Positions 10,984 to 22,850 of a DNA stretch of 64,000 nt are shown here, in pieces. How positions within the stretch are numbered: the first letter of the stretch is position 1; the number at the start of each line of letters is the position of its first letter. Source of the DNA: Dendrobium chrysotoxum. Taxonomy: Eukaryota > Streptophyta > Magnoliopsida > Asparagales > Orchidaceae. Position numbers and translations under genes: made by a program. The notes beneath the pieces are model-generated. The model saw only the letters and a list, made by a program, of their open reading frames with translations. It searched no databases and was not told where the DNA came from. The stretch is from assembly GCA_019925795.1 (NCBI GenBank), contig CM034298.1, positions 49,626,365 through 49,690,364 on the forward strand, written 5' to 3'.

Positions 10984-12698
10984 TGAAAGTTCGATAGGGA
11001 TGTTAAGCCCTGATGAACTAGTCCCGAGGCTAACAAAGAGGGGGGGGGGGTTGAATTGGTTATTTAAAAATTTGAGAGCAACAGTAAAAATATTTTCTAT
11101 GATATGCAGCGGAAACAAGTAAATACACAAACGAAAAGATTAAACACAGATTTCACCCAAATAAATAATCACAAAAAACTAAAGTGCAGAAAGTAATTAG
11201 AAAGAACACACCAAATTTTATAGTGGTTCAGTCAACTTGACCTACGTCCACTCCCCGGAGCCTCCCCTCCGGGTATTGCACTAACTCAAAGTGTCTCTCC
11301 TTCTGTCCCCACAGCAAGGCGGAGAAGCCTGTACAAAAACTCCTTTCCACCGACACGATGAGGCAGAGAACCTAACCTCCTTTCACTTCCTCCTGAAGCA
11401 GGCATAGAATCTCAGACTCCTTTCGCTTCCTCCTGAAGCAGGCAGAGAACCTCAAACTCCTTTCGCTTCCTCCTGAAGGGGGCAGAGAACCCGGATCTTC
11501 TTGCGAACAATCCTCTCACAAAGAACACCAACAAGACTAGAGACGACAAACAGAGAAGATGACTCTGATCCTTTCTTGGAGAAACCTTTGTGAATCCCTC
11601 ATAAACTCCCCCTCACAAGATCCTCTCTCTCTCTCTCTCTAGGGTTTCTCTGTAAAGGAAAGTGGCAAAAGATTTTTCTTGTTGAAAGAAAAAGATCTTT
11701 TATAGGAGGGCTTAAAATTTATCCTAAATCTCAACTGGTCGGCCTAGATCATCCAGGACGATCGATAGATCGTCCTGTACGATCAGTTCAAAATCAGCTG
11801 TTTCAGCCTGGACAATCTGGCCCTTCTGGACCATCAGTGGAAAAAATTGTTCTGATCGTCCAGTACGATTCTGCGATCGTCTGAGATGATTAGTGTAAAT
11901 TCAGGAATTTCGTCCAGAAGACCGCTCGGGTCGTCCAGAGAAAATTGTGCTGGACGACCTAAAAATGACTTGATCGTCCCGGATGATATGGATATCATCC
12001 TATACGATTAGTTCAAAAAGTGCCAAAATCATCCTGATCACCGCTCTGGACGTACAGCTGAAACACACTAGATGATCCTGATCGTCCTGTACAATCCTGC
12101 GATCGTCCATGACGATTTGATTGTATCAATCAAATATTAATTGCTTTCCTTAATTACCAGACTAATTTAGGCATGATTGTACTGGATCATCCGGGACGAT
12201 ACACGTATCGTCTGGGACGATCAGACCAAATATCTTAAAAATAAAAACTTGCCTAACTTGATCTGGCGGTTGAGAATTTCTGATTTGAGCCTATCGTCCC
12301 GTACGATGTATGGATCGTCCAGGACGATCGGCTTAATCAGACAGACTTAACTTGGCCGCCCTAATTAGGGTTTCTGTTTTTACTTGATCGTCCAGGATGA
12401 TGTGGATATCGTCCAAGATGATATAAACAAAAATTGAACAGAAACTCTAATTCACTCAAGCTCTCCCCCTAAGTGTGTGTGTGCAAGGTTACTTAGCTAG
12501 GGGATCAGTTACAGTATAATTGACTCAAGAAAAATAAAAAATAGTACATTGGACCTGAATTACAATACAGACTGACTCGTTCTTGAACTGGCTTGAACTT
12601 GCAATTGATCTTGCATACCTGAAAGATTAGATAGTCACAAAGAACCAGAAATGTTTGCTATCATCAAAATTATAGTCCTTGAAACCAAAATCTCAACA
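10984..12698 (-). repeat. 3' LTR of element B
   Basis: 1715 bp, plus-strand TGAAAGTTCG to CAACA. Pairs with 18986-20705, with scattered differences. Contains a G tract (11040-11051), the hairpin repeat units (11340-11500), a TATA box in reverse (11697-11704), and dense ATCGTCC/GGACGAT palindromes (11750-12420). Confidence 0.93.
11673..11704 (-). promoter_or_regulatory. TATA box and adjacent palindrome, B 3' LTR
   Basis: CTTTTATA (11697-11704) is TATAAAAG on the minus strand. Just downstream of it in the element sense are arms TTTTTCTT and AAGAAAAA (11673-11680 and 11686-11693) around a 5-base loop. The same arrangement is found in C and E. Confidence 0.7.
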
Positions 12699-12825
12699 AT
12701 CTCTCCCTTTTTGATGATGGCAAACATTTGTTAATAATTTCAAAAAAAATAGGAATTTAACAACGGGTGAATAATAAAAAAATACTGAACTAATCCAAAA
12801 TGCAAGAATTACTTCTCCCCCTTTT
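12699..12825 (-). promoter_or_regulatory. Polypurine tracts before the 3' LTR of B
   Basis: On the minus strand AAAAAGGGAGAGAT (12699-12712) abuts the LTR, and a second tract AAAAGGGGGAG lies at 12815-12825. Same pair as in C (53523-53536 and 53437-53447). Confidence 0.75.
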
Positions 12826-14058
12826 GACATCTCAAAAAGGGAAAGATAATAGATAAAAATAGTAAAAATCCATATAATTCCAAACCTGCAAAACTTACTA
12901 CTCCTTTTTTTTATCAGCTCAAGTAAAAAGAATTTCTCCTTGATTTTAAATTCAAAACCCAATAAGAAGACGATAGACAGCGCTGAAATCCAAAAAAAGT
13001 TGGAAAATCGACTTTTGTAACTCCCACCTCAGAGACCTTATAGATGCAAATCCCTTTCAAAATAAAAATCTAAATTCAAAAGAAATAAAATTAGATTCGA
13101 AAAGAGATCCTTTCAAGCCTCGTTCCAGAAAAAATATCTGATATAATAGTGTTCCAAAGTAATAAATCAGAAATCAGAATTTTCAAACTCAAACTTTTGA
13201 AAATATTAAGTGGCGCACAGATTTTTCTAAGGCATTTAGCCATCTGAAAGGGAAGAAAGCTTGGTTTGGGCTCATTTTGTGCCTCTTTTTCAATTTGTTT
13301 GGCGCTTTGTGCATCTTTTAATTTTTGATACACTTTGTGTATCTTTTAGTTTGGCGATATTTCACATCTTTTCAGCTTTGGGCTCATTTTGTGGCTCTTT
13401 TTAAATTTTTTTGGCGCACTGCGCATCGTTTGTAGGCTTTCTCCCTCTCAGAATCGTTAAAGGATCTCAGCTGTAAAATCACCTTCCAGATATAGAAGAC
13501 GCTCTCAACAATAAGTAAGAGTAATTCACAAAACAAAAACTATACATCGTATGATAAGTGCAATCACTTGGTTTAGAAAATCATAATAATGACTCAAGAC
13601 TTTAAAAATACTATTCATATGAGGTAGATTACTGTAGGAAGATAAAATAAATCTCTATTTAAAAAACTTATATTTTAATTTTGAAGAGGATTTTTATCCA
13701 AAAGAAATAATACACCAGTAAAGGAGTTAGAAGAAGAGAAACAATCATCAATGTTTCTTCCCTTTAACAGATCCAAAAAAAAGCCAAGGCAAAACTCTCA
13801 GTCAGAAATTCAATTTATCAGTAGTAGTGAGCAGTGATCTGATTTTGAGAGAGATAAAATAATAAATAAAAGATATGAACCAGTAAATACAACAAGTAAG
13901 AATTCACACTAAAAAAAATACAAATCAAACTAACACCAAGACTAAAATAAAAATCAGCAGAAAAAACAAAAACCAACAAAAAATAGATAATCAAATCAAA
14001 TAGCTAACTAACAAAAACAGAATGAAAAGGACAAATCAGAACTCAGTATTCATCAGAA
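12826..14058 (-). other. Post-pol non-coding region of B with small hairpins
   Basis: No convincing gene. The stretch 13255-13440 has a series of short inverted repeats, including GATACACTTTGTGTATC (13328-13344) and GGCGCACTGCGC, separated by repeated text reading (minus strand) GAAAAAGAGGCACAAAATGAG. The same series is found in C at 52736-52900. A 13091-13333 frame reading DAQSAKQIEKEAQNEPK is a translation of these repeats and not an obvious protein. Confidence 0.6.
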
Positions 14059-17000
14059 TCAAACATTTATATCAATCACGCCTAATCTAGTCCTCAAAAT
14101 GCTGAATAAGTCAAAGGCCAGTGGTTTAGTAAATATGTCAGCCAACTGATTTTCAGTTGCTACATGATGTAGCTCAATATCCCCTTTCGTAATATGGTCC
14201 CTAATAAAGTGATGCCTTATATCTATGTGTTTGGTTCTAGAATGTTGGATTTGATTCTTAGAAATGCAGATGGCACTATTTTTATCACACAAAATAAAAA
14301 TTATGCCAATAGGTAAACCTAAATCCAGGACTTGTTGCTTCAACCAAAGAACTTGGGCCACATAACTTCCTAAGTTAATGTACTCAGCTTCAGTAGTGGA
14401 AAGTGCAACTGAGTTCTATTTTCTACTGGACCAGGAGACTAAAGATTGCCCTATGAATTGACAAGTTCCAGAAGTGCTCTTTCTATCCACCCTACACCCT
14501 ACAAAGTCAGAATCAGAATATCCAATAATCTTAAAAGAGATGCTGTGCCTAGGGTACCAGATTCCTAGGTTTGGGGTCCCTAAAAGATATCTAAGAATTC
14601 TCTTAACAGCAGTCATGTGGGACTCTTTAGGATCAGCCTGAAACCTAGCACAAAGATAAACACTAAATATGATATCAGGTCGGCTAGCAGTCAAATAAAG
14701 CAGTGATCCAATTATTCCTCTATACTTCTTTTGATCAACAAATTTTCCACTTGAATCCTTATCTAACTGAACAGAGGAGCTCATGGGAGTGTTGATTGGC
14801 TTGGCTTTGTCCATTTCATATTTCTTCAAAATATCCTTAGTGTATTTAGATTGATTAAGAAAGATTCCATCATCCATTTGCCTTATGCTAAATCCCAAAA
14901 AGTAGGATAATTCTTCCATCATACTCATCTCAAACTCCTTACTCATTATTTTAGAAAACTCATCACATAAATATTTATCAAAAGATCCAAAAATTATATC
15001 ATCAATATAGATCTGGACAATGAGTAAGTCATCCCCTATTCTCCTCAGAAAAAGGGAGGTGTCTACACTCCCCTTAACAAACTCTCTTTCTAACAGGAAT
15101 GTGTTAAGCCTCTCATACCAAGCTCTAGGTGCCTGTTTCAATCCATATAAGGCCTTTTTTAATTTGTAAACATGATTTGGATATTGGGAAATCTCAAAAC
15201 CTGGGGGTTATTCTACAAAAACATCCTCTTTTATTATCCCATTTAAAAAGGCACTCTTGACATCCATTTGAACCAGCTTAAATCCCTTATAACAGGCAAA
15301 GGCTAGTAGCACTCTAATGGCTTCCAATTTAGCTACAGGGGAAAAGGTCTCCTCAAAATCAATCCCTTCAATCTGATTATATCCCATAGCCACCAATCTT
15401 ACCTTATTCCTAACCACCACACAAGAATCATTCATTTTATGCTTAAAGACCCACTTGGTTCCCACTATACTTTGATTTCTAGGTCTTTCTACTAACTCCC
15501 AAACATCATTCCTTATAAATTGATTCAATTCTTCTTGCATAGCTAAGATCCAAAATTCATCAGAGAGGACTTGATTGATGTTGGTGGGTTCAGTCATTGA
15601 GATAAAGGCAGAGTGGTTTACTTCCTTCCTAAGTCCATGCCTAGTCTTAACACCTTCAGAAGGGTCTCCTAAGATCAGTTCTTTAGGATGACTCGAAGAA
15701 TATCTCCAATCTCTAGGCAATGTTATTTAAGGTTCTACCCTTTCCTCTAGATTTGCATTTTAACCCCTTGGGTAATCTCCTCTACCTCTTCTTCTTCCTC
15801 AACTCTAGTCACCTTTGGGTCAGATTCATCAAACACCACATGAGTTGTCTCTTCCACCACCAAAGTCCTCTTATTGAACACCCTAAAGGATTTTCCCACA
15901 CTAGAATAGCCTAAGAACACTCCTTCATCAGATTTGGGGTCAAACTTTCCTAAGGATGATTTCTCGTTGTTCAGAATGAAAACCTTACAGCCAAAGACAT
16001 GGAGGTGGGACAGGTTTGGAGTTCTACCCTTGATGATCTCATAAAGTGTTTTATTCAGATTTGATCTAACATTCACCCTATTCGGCACATAACAGGCAGT
16101 GTTCACCCCTTCAGCCTAAAAGTATTTTGAAAGTGAATACTCAGTAAGCATGGCTCTAGCGGCTTCCACTAAGGTCCTATTCTTCCTTTCAGCTACCCCA
16201 TTCTGCTGAGGGGTCCTAAGAGCTGAAAAATTGTGGCTAATCCCTTGCTCCTCACAGAAACTTTCAAACTTCACATTTTCAAACTCTCCACCATGATCAC
16301 TATGAATAGTCAAGATCTCACAACCTAACTTCCTCTGAATCCAAGTGGAGAAGGACTTAAATTCATCAAATGATTCAGATTTATGTAACAGAAATTTAAT
16401 CCAAGTGAACTTCGAGTAGTCATCAACAATTACAAACCCATAGACTTTTCCCCCTAAGTTGGCAGTGCTAATGGGTCCAAAGAGGTCTATGTGAAGAACT
16501 TCTAAAGGTCTAGAGGTGCTAATGTCTTTAACCGAGTGAAAGGAGGACTGGACTTGCTTCCCTAATTGATAGGCATCACACAGGTGGTCCTTAATGAACT
16601 TAAGCTTTGGGACACCTCTAACTAAGTCCTTTTGGGTGACTCTCCTAAGGGTTTTCATACTGGCATGACACAATCTCCTATGCCACAACCAAAACTCATT
16701 AGCAGCAATTTTTAAGCAAATTGAATTTTCAGCTTTCGTGCAACTTACATCCAGCTTGTAGACATTATTGATCTTTTGTCCCTGCAAAACAACTTTATCA
16801 TTTAAGCTTAAAATGCAGCAAGTGGGCAGGAATTTGATGCTGTATCCTTTGTCACAGAGTTGACTGATGCTCAGCAGGTTGTGTTTGAGTTCATCTACAA
16901 GCAAAATATTATCAATCATAAAATTCTTTAAATCACCAATTATACCTGAACCTACCACCCTCATGGTGGTGTTATCTCCAAGTGTAACCTTGCCTCCAGC

Positions 17001-17105
17001 CCTAGCCTCTAGTGAAATGAACTGATTTTTATCTCCAGTCATATGTATAGAACATCCGCTGTCTATGTACGACATGCTCTCATGAGGTCTTGTGTGAGAG
17101 CACAC
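14059..17105 (-). pseudogene. Element B pol: protease, integrase, RT, RNase H
   Basis: Protease site YIDSGCSIHMTGD (17060-17020). Integrase zinc region LWHRRLCHAS with the last Cys of the C-x2-C pair changed (CDAY), then the D-D-E core with HIDLFGP, HSDHGGEF and PQQNGVAERKNRTL (16690-16150). The RT linker is KTRHGLRKEVNHS; RT motifs are TKWVFKHKM, QMDVKSAFLNG and YIDDIIFGS (15480-14990); RNase H reads SRPDIIFSVYLCARFQ, YSDSDFVGCRVDRKSTSG and HHFIRDHITKGDIELHH, ending GVIDINV. In-frame stops near 16118, 15210 and 14415, and a one-base loss near 15735. The catalytic boxes are otherwise kept. In life it would cut, copy and integrate the element. Confidence 0.92.
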
Positions 17106-17116
17106 CTACAAAATTA

Positions 17117-18927
17117 TCAAACATCAGATTTAGGAACCCAAACAGATTTAGGTTTCTTCTTATGAAAAGAAGAATGCAATGCATGTGTGCTGTGCTGTGG
17201 AACAGGCAGTTTGGGCCTCCACACCCATTATATACTACGGTGAACAGTGCAGGTGTGGGAAATGTGTCCTAACATGGCACAAGAAAAACATCTAACACCA
17301 GGAAAAGGGTTAACTAATCTACGTGGGTGATAGTGCCTCTTCCTAGGTTTATATGAAACATGCTTTGATGATTTTGAACTAGATTCTACAAAAGGTGGAG
17401 GTGCATAAAACTGTGCAAAAGTAGGAGGTGTTTCATTTTTCTCAAAAGCACTGATTTTAACTTTCAGGAATTCATTCTCCTTATTAAGACTTGCAATTTT
17501 AAATTTCAAAGCACCATTGCTACTCTCCACTTCACATGCCATGTTGTCTAATTCTTTAAAAGCTTTCTTTAAATCAATATGCGAGGTTTTCAATGAATCA
17601 TGCTCAATAACTAAATCAGAATATTTTTTGTTCAATTCATCAAACTCATCAAGTAAAGATATGTGATTGCAATCAACAGTAGAATGATCTTTGATTAAAA
17701 TTTCAAGCTCTTTTTGTAACTTTAGAAGTTCTAGTTTCAGGCTAGCATGAGTTTTCTTGAGCTTCCTATATGATGCATGAATTCTTTCAGATATTTCAAA
17801 TAATTGATCATAAGTAAGCTTACATACCTCTTCCTGGTCAGACTAACCAGGATGATCATCAGCCATCAGACACTAATTTGTTTCCTCCTCTTCAGCTTCA
17901 GTCTCAGAGGAGTCGGATGCAGAATCTGTCTAGAATGCCTTCTGAATCTGCTTCTTGTCCTTTATGAACTTGTATTTCTCCTCACCATTCTCCTTTCTTG
18001 GATGAGCTTTAAGTGTACGACAATCAGTCTTTATGTGTCCAGGCTTCCTACATTCAAAATAGATAGTATCAGATGAACCCTTAAAATTTTTGCTGGACTT
18101 ACCCTTGTTCCACTTCTAAAAGTTCTTGCATTTCTTCCTTAGAAAGCTTTTGAATTACCTAGTGATCAAGGCAACGTCATCGCTATCAAACCCAGAAGAA
18201 CTAGTATCACTCTCGTTGGCCTTCAATGCCACTATTTTCTCCTTCTTCTTTTTACCTGCATCAAGCTGTCCTTGGTTCACCCCTTGCTCGTAAGCAATGA
18301 GTGATCTAAGTAAGCTATCAATAGAGTAAGTATTTAAATCTTTAGATTCAATGATTGCAGTTATTTTAGAATCATACGAAGAAGGCAAGCATCTAAGAAT
18401 TTTATTCACTCTTTCATAATTTGTAAGTTCTCTTCCTAAGGCATGCAAAGAAGTGACGATTTGAGTGAACCTCGTATACATTTCAAAAATGGATTCAGTA
18501 GTTTTCATGTGAAAAAGTTCGTAGTCATGAAGCAAAATATTTAAACTAGATTGTTTGACTTCAATTGTACCTTCATAAGTGATGCACAATCTATCCCAAA
18601 TTTCTTTGCCAGTTATACAGATAGAGACACGCATGTAATCATCAAATTTTAAAGCATAAAAAAATAGTTCAAACATTTTGCATTCAGTTGGGCTAAGTCA
18701 CGATCATCAAATGTCCAATCAGTGAAAGGCAGTTCAGTTTTAACATTGTTAATCATTCTAAAAGGTGGTTTGTATCCATCCTTAACAAGCATCCACATAC
18801 GATAATCAATTGATTGAAGAAAAGTGGACATGCGAGTTTTTCAAAAATTAAAAGGAATGTTATCAAATAATGGCAGTTATGTAATTGAATAACCTTCAGC
18901 AGTATTACGATTACTAAAGTTAGCCAT
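17117..18927 (-). pseudogene. Element B gag
   Basis: Starts at ATG 18927 a few dozen bases after the primer site. The N-terminal half is the copia gag capsid-like domain (FDNIPFNF, TRMSTFLQSIDYRMW, GKEIWDRLCITYEGT, LHDYELFHMK, LGRELTNYERVNKILRCLPS, SLIAYEQGVNQ). A long charged coiled-coil stretch (about 17860-17450) precedes a second zinc knuckle, CFSCAMLGHISHTC (17290-17250). Stops occur near 18884, 18841, 18155 and 17228, with a frameshift near 18660. Gag ends at TGA 17119-17117 (WVPKSDV), and pol starts 12 bases later in the -1 frame. Gag forms the particle and packages RNA. Confidence 0.88.
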
Positions 18928-18971
18928 GGATCAAATTCAAAAGTTTTTCAAAACTAGATTTTATGAATCCT

Positions 18972-18983
18972 GCTCTGATACCA
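18972..18983 (-). promoter_or_regulatory. Primer binding site of B
   Basis: GCTCTGATACCA on the plus strand, TGGTATCAGAGC in the element sense, lies 2 bases inside the 5' LTR end. This sequence is the standard complement of initiator Met-tRNA in plant copia elements. Intact. Confidence 0.92.
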
Positions 18984-18985
18984 CA

Positions 18986-20705
18986 TGAAAGTTCGATAGG
19001 GATGTTAAGGCCTGATGAACTATTCCCGAGGCTAACTAAGAGGGGGGGTGAATTTGTTATTTAAAAATTCGAGAGCAACAGTAAAAATATTTTCTATGAT
19101 ATGTAGTGGAAACAAGTAAATACACAAACAAAAAGATTAAACACAGATTTCACCCAAGCAAATAATCCCAGAAAACTAAAGTGCAGAAAGTAATTAGAAA
19201 GAACACACTAGATTTTATAGTGGTTTGGTCAATTTGAACTACGTCCACTCCCCGGAGCCTCCCCTCTGGGTATTGCACTAACTCAAAGTGTCTCTCCTTC
19301 TTCCCCCACAGCAAGGCGGAGAAGCCTGTACAAAAACTCTTTTCCACCGACACGGTGAGGCAGAGAACCTAACCTCCTTTTGCTTCCTCCTGAAGCAGGC
19401 ATAGAACTCGGACTCCTTTCACTTCCTCCTGAAGCAGGTAGAGAACCTTGAACTCCTTTCGCTTACTCCTGAAGTGGGCAGAGAACCCGAATCTTCTTAC
19501 GAATGATCCTCTCACAAAGAACACCAACAAGACTAGAGACGACGAACGGAGAAGATGACTCTGATCCTTGCTTGGAGTAACCCTTGTGAATCCCTCACAA
19601 ACTCTCCCTCACAAGATCTTCTCTCTCTCTCCCGAACTCTCTCTCTCTAGGGTTTCTCTGTAAAGAAAAGTGGCAAAAGATTTTTCTTGTTGAAAGAAAA
19701 AGATCTTTTATAGGAGGGCTCAAAATTTGCCCTAAATCTCAACTGGTCGGCCTAGATCATCCAGGACGATCGATAGATCGTCCTGTACGATCAGTTCAAA
19801 ATTAGTTGTTTTAGCTTGAATGATCTGGCCCTTCTGGACGATCAGTGGAAAAAATTATTCTAATTGTCCCGTACGATTCTGCGATCGTCCGAGACGATTA
19901 GTGTAAATTCAGGAATTTCATCCAGAAGACCGCTCGGGTCGTCTAGAGAAAATTATGCTGGACGACCTAAAAATGACTTGATCGTCCCGGACGATACAGA
20001 TATCATTCTGTACGATTAGTTCAAAAAGTACCAAAATCATCCTGATCACCTCTCTGGACGTACAGCTGAAACAAACTAGACGATCCTGATCGTCCTAACG
20101 ATCCTGCGATCGTCCAGGATGATTTGATTGTATCAATCAAATATTAATTGCTTTCCTTAATTACTAGACTAATTTAGGCATGATTGTACTGGATCGTCTG
20201 GGACGATACACGTATCGTCCGGGACGATCAAACCAAATATCTTAAAATAAAAAACTTGCCTAACTTGATCTGGCGGCTAAGAATTTCTGATTTGAGCCGA
20301 TCATATCGTACGATGTATAGATCATCCGGCACGATCGGCTTAATCAGATAGACTTAACTTGGTCGTCCTAATTAGGGTTTCTATTTTTACTTGATCGTCG
20401 AGGATGATGTGGATATCGTCCAGGATGATATGAATAAAAATTGAACAGAAACTCTAATTCACTCAAGCTCTCCCCCTGAGTGTGTGTGTGCAAGGTTACT
20501 TAGCTAGGGGATCAGTTACAGTACAATTGACTCAAGAAAAATAAAAAATAGTACATTGGACCTGAATTACAATACAGACTGACTCGTTCTTGAACTGGCT
20601 TGAACTTGCAATTGATCTTGCATACTTGAAAGATTAGACAGTCACAAAGAACCAGAGATGTTTGCTATCATCAAAATTATAGTCCTTGAAACTAAATTTG
20701 CAACA
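18986..20705 (-). repeat. 5' LTR of element B
   Basis: 1720 bp, TGAAAGTTCG to GCAACA on the plus strand. TATA in reverse at 19705-19712 with arms TTTTTCTT/AAGAAAAA at 19681-19688 and 19694-19701. Hairpin units at 19340-19500, palindrome field at 19750-20420. Compared with the 3' LTR, many differences are G/A or C/T changes within CG-containing palindromes. Confidence 0.93.
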
Positions 20706-20710
20706 ATCTT

Positions 20711-21725
20711 CATATCATACTGTACAATCAGTATATAAATTTTAAAAAATTTATCTCAGGACTATTCCTTCGTACTGGATGTTATCTAATTTTTGAAGTA
20801 ATCATACTTTATGATCATATTTTGTACTATACAAATAGTTTCAGGTTAATTAAAATTGTAGGGTTTTTGAAGACCTTTTATATAAAAGCTTTTCTTAATT
20901 TTCTCTGAGAGAGACTTTTGGATGCTGAAGGAGATTCTGTGAGAGAGCTTTGAGAGATTTTGGAGAGTGGAGAAGGAGAAGGTGAGTTTCGTGAGAGGGA
21001 GAAGTAGTGTGAGGGTTTTCACACAGTTGCTTTTAGCAACATGCACCATAATTCCTCCACAGGGCTCTAGGGATCTACAGGGGATGCTCTAGGAAAAAAG
21101 CTTCAAGGTCAAAGGTGGAGGTACTCTGCCTTCACTAGGAGGTGAGAAAGCTTCCAAGTCGGCCGCCTTCATTAGGAGTGTTAAAAGAGCTTCCAAGGTT
21201 CTCTACCTCACCAGGAGAGTGAAAAGGATCTGGTTCTCCACCACACTGGGTTGGAGGAATTGATTATTGTAAGGGCTTCTTCTCCTTGCTGTCGGGGCTA
21301 AAAGAGAGACACTAAGAGTTAGTGCAATTCTCGTAGAGGAAGACTCTAGGGAGTAGACATATGTCATTATTTGACCAAACCACTATAAAATTCTGGTGTG
21401 CTCATTCTACTTTACTTTCTACATTTTAATTTTCCTGTTTCATTTATTTTCTTGCATATTTATTATTGTTGTAAAATCTGGGAGTTGTTTATCATGTTGT
21501 GTTTAGTTTTAACTCTTGTTAAAAAAATTTGAAATAGAAAAATATTTTGTCCTTGAAGCAAAGTTAAATTGTTTATTATTAAGTTTTTCCGATTGCTCAC
21601 ATTATTAGTTTGAAATGCTTTTTTAAGGGGTAAATTTTTAAAGAACCAATTCAACCCCCCCCCCCCCCCTCCTGGTGTGCCTAGGGATAGTTCAATGAGG
21701 CTTAACACCCTTTATTAATCTTTCA
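20711..21725 (+). repeat. 3' LTR of element A, right part
   Basis: Continuation of the LTR after element B. TATA-like TTATATAAAAG at about 20878, hairpin units at 21110-21260 using TTCAC/GTGAA-like stems, the box CATTATTTGACCAAACC near 21365, and a C tract of about 16 bases at 21655-21671. Ends CTTTCA at 21725, followed by ATGAA. Confidence 0.85.
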
Positions 21726-21730
21726 ATGAA

Positions 21731-22850
21731 GATATTGAGAACTACCAAAGAAGCCTAATGACTTAGTAGTTAAATAGCTAGGCTCAATAGATTCCTCTCT
21801 TGACTAGCAAAAAGATGCACTTTCTTCTTCAAAACCCTTAGGAGTTTGAAGAAATTTTCTTGGGGGTGATGATTGTTAAGTCGCCTTTCAATAACTCCGA
21901 AGTCTCCTAACTTCACCACAAATCCTCCAGAGCCCTCGACCAAGAAAAAATATTGTTATACCTCAAAGTTGGCAAAGACGTCATTGGCTCATACTCATTT
22001 AAGAAGAAGGAAGAAAATAATGGCCAATCTATTATGTTAGTCATATGCTCTGAGATGCAGAGAAAAGATATCTGATCATGGAAAAGCTCTCATAGTCACT
22101 CTTCATCTCAGCTAGCAAGTTTCACCCTACTCCCAAGTCCATTCCATCTAAGTGGTGATAGACCACCCTCTCAAAGTCATTTTCACCAAGCCTAATCATT
22201 CAGGCTGCTTACTTTAATGGTTGGTCAAACTCAGTGAGTTCACAATTTCATACACACCAAGGATAACCATAAAAAGTGCAAGCATTCCCTAACTTTCTCA
22301 TTGACTACACCCACAAGAGCATAAATCAAGAAGTGACCTTAGCTCATTGGATACTAATTGTGGGCAATGCATCAAGAGAGCATGGAGTTGGTGTAGGTAT
22401 TATAATAAGAATTCCCACCAAAATAATCATTCATAAGCTATTAAATTAAAAATTTTGATTACCAACAATCTAGATGAGTACGAAGCCTTACTCATGGGGT
22501 TACAAATTGCCTATGAATTAGGTGTCACTCGCCTTATAGTCTACTTAGACTCCCAGCTCATGGTGAACCAGATCAATGATAAATATGAAGTTAGAGATGA
22601 GATACTCTTTAAATTTCTACTCAAAGTCAAGGCCAGAATCAGTAAGCTTGAGAATTTTGAGATTACTCAAATCCATAGGTATCTGAACCAACTCACCGAT
22701 CTCCTTTCTAAGCATGGAAGCATTGTCGAACAACAAGCCATACACATCTACACACTCTCCATCATCAAAGAAGAAGTAGCACAAGCAGAAGCTAGCCTTC
22801 CAGCTCTATCTTTTGAGTTGGATGGGTCCCTACATCGACTATCTTAGAAG
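21731..22850 (+). pseudogene. gypsy RT end and RNase H (Tat-type, right part)
   Basis: Continues the coding region cut at 1820. RT connection blocks FFKTL (21826) and YYVSHML (22035) are readable with stops. The open stretch 22455-22847 is a Tat-type RNase H: NLDEYEALLMGLQIAYELGV has the Glu-containing block, VYLDSQLMVNQIN has the DSQ motif, and IHRYLNQLTDLLSKHGS is the C-terminal block. RNase H removes RNA from RNA-DNA hybrids. Earlier parts of the domain near 22350 are broken. Confidence 0.85.

Larger units (their letters stand above)
10984..20705 (-). mobile_element. Copia (Sirevirus-type) element B, nearly complete
   Basis: 9.7-kb element in reverse orientation inside the 3' LTR of A. 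It has two LTRs of about 1.7 kb, a primer site, gag, pol, a post-pol non-coding region and polypurine tracts, flanked by ATCTT. Gag with two zinc knuckles, the CLMAD-type coding block seen in its sister C, repeated polypurine tracts and the protease-integrase-RT-RNase H order place it in Ty1/copia, Sirevirus (SIRE/Maximus) type. Stops and one frameshift make it non-coding as it stands. It is younger than A. Confidence 0.92.
1821..21725 (+). mobile_element. Copia (Sirevirus-type) element A, with nested LINE and element B
   Basis: Starts TGTTGTAATTTGGGATCCC at 1821 and ends TCTTTCA at 21725, flanked by ATGAA. It contains a 5' LTR (with an inserted LINE), a pol remnant, an env-like remnant, polypurine tracts and a 3' LTR (with inserted element B). 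The end of the 5' LTR, the primer site, gag, protease and integrase are missing: LTR sequence runs straight into pol at about 6481. Related to B-F by pol wording and LTR plan but with a different LTR sequence. Confidence 0.88.

Noticed and set aside
18972..18983. tRNA-like text next to LTRs
   Set aside because: It is a 12-base primer binding site complementary to a tRNA, not a tRNA gene.
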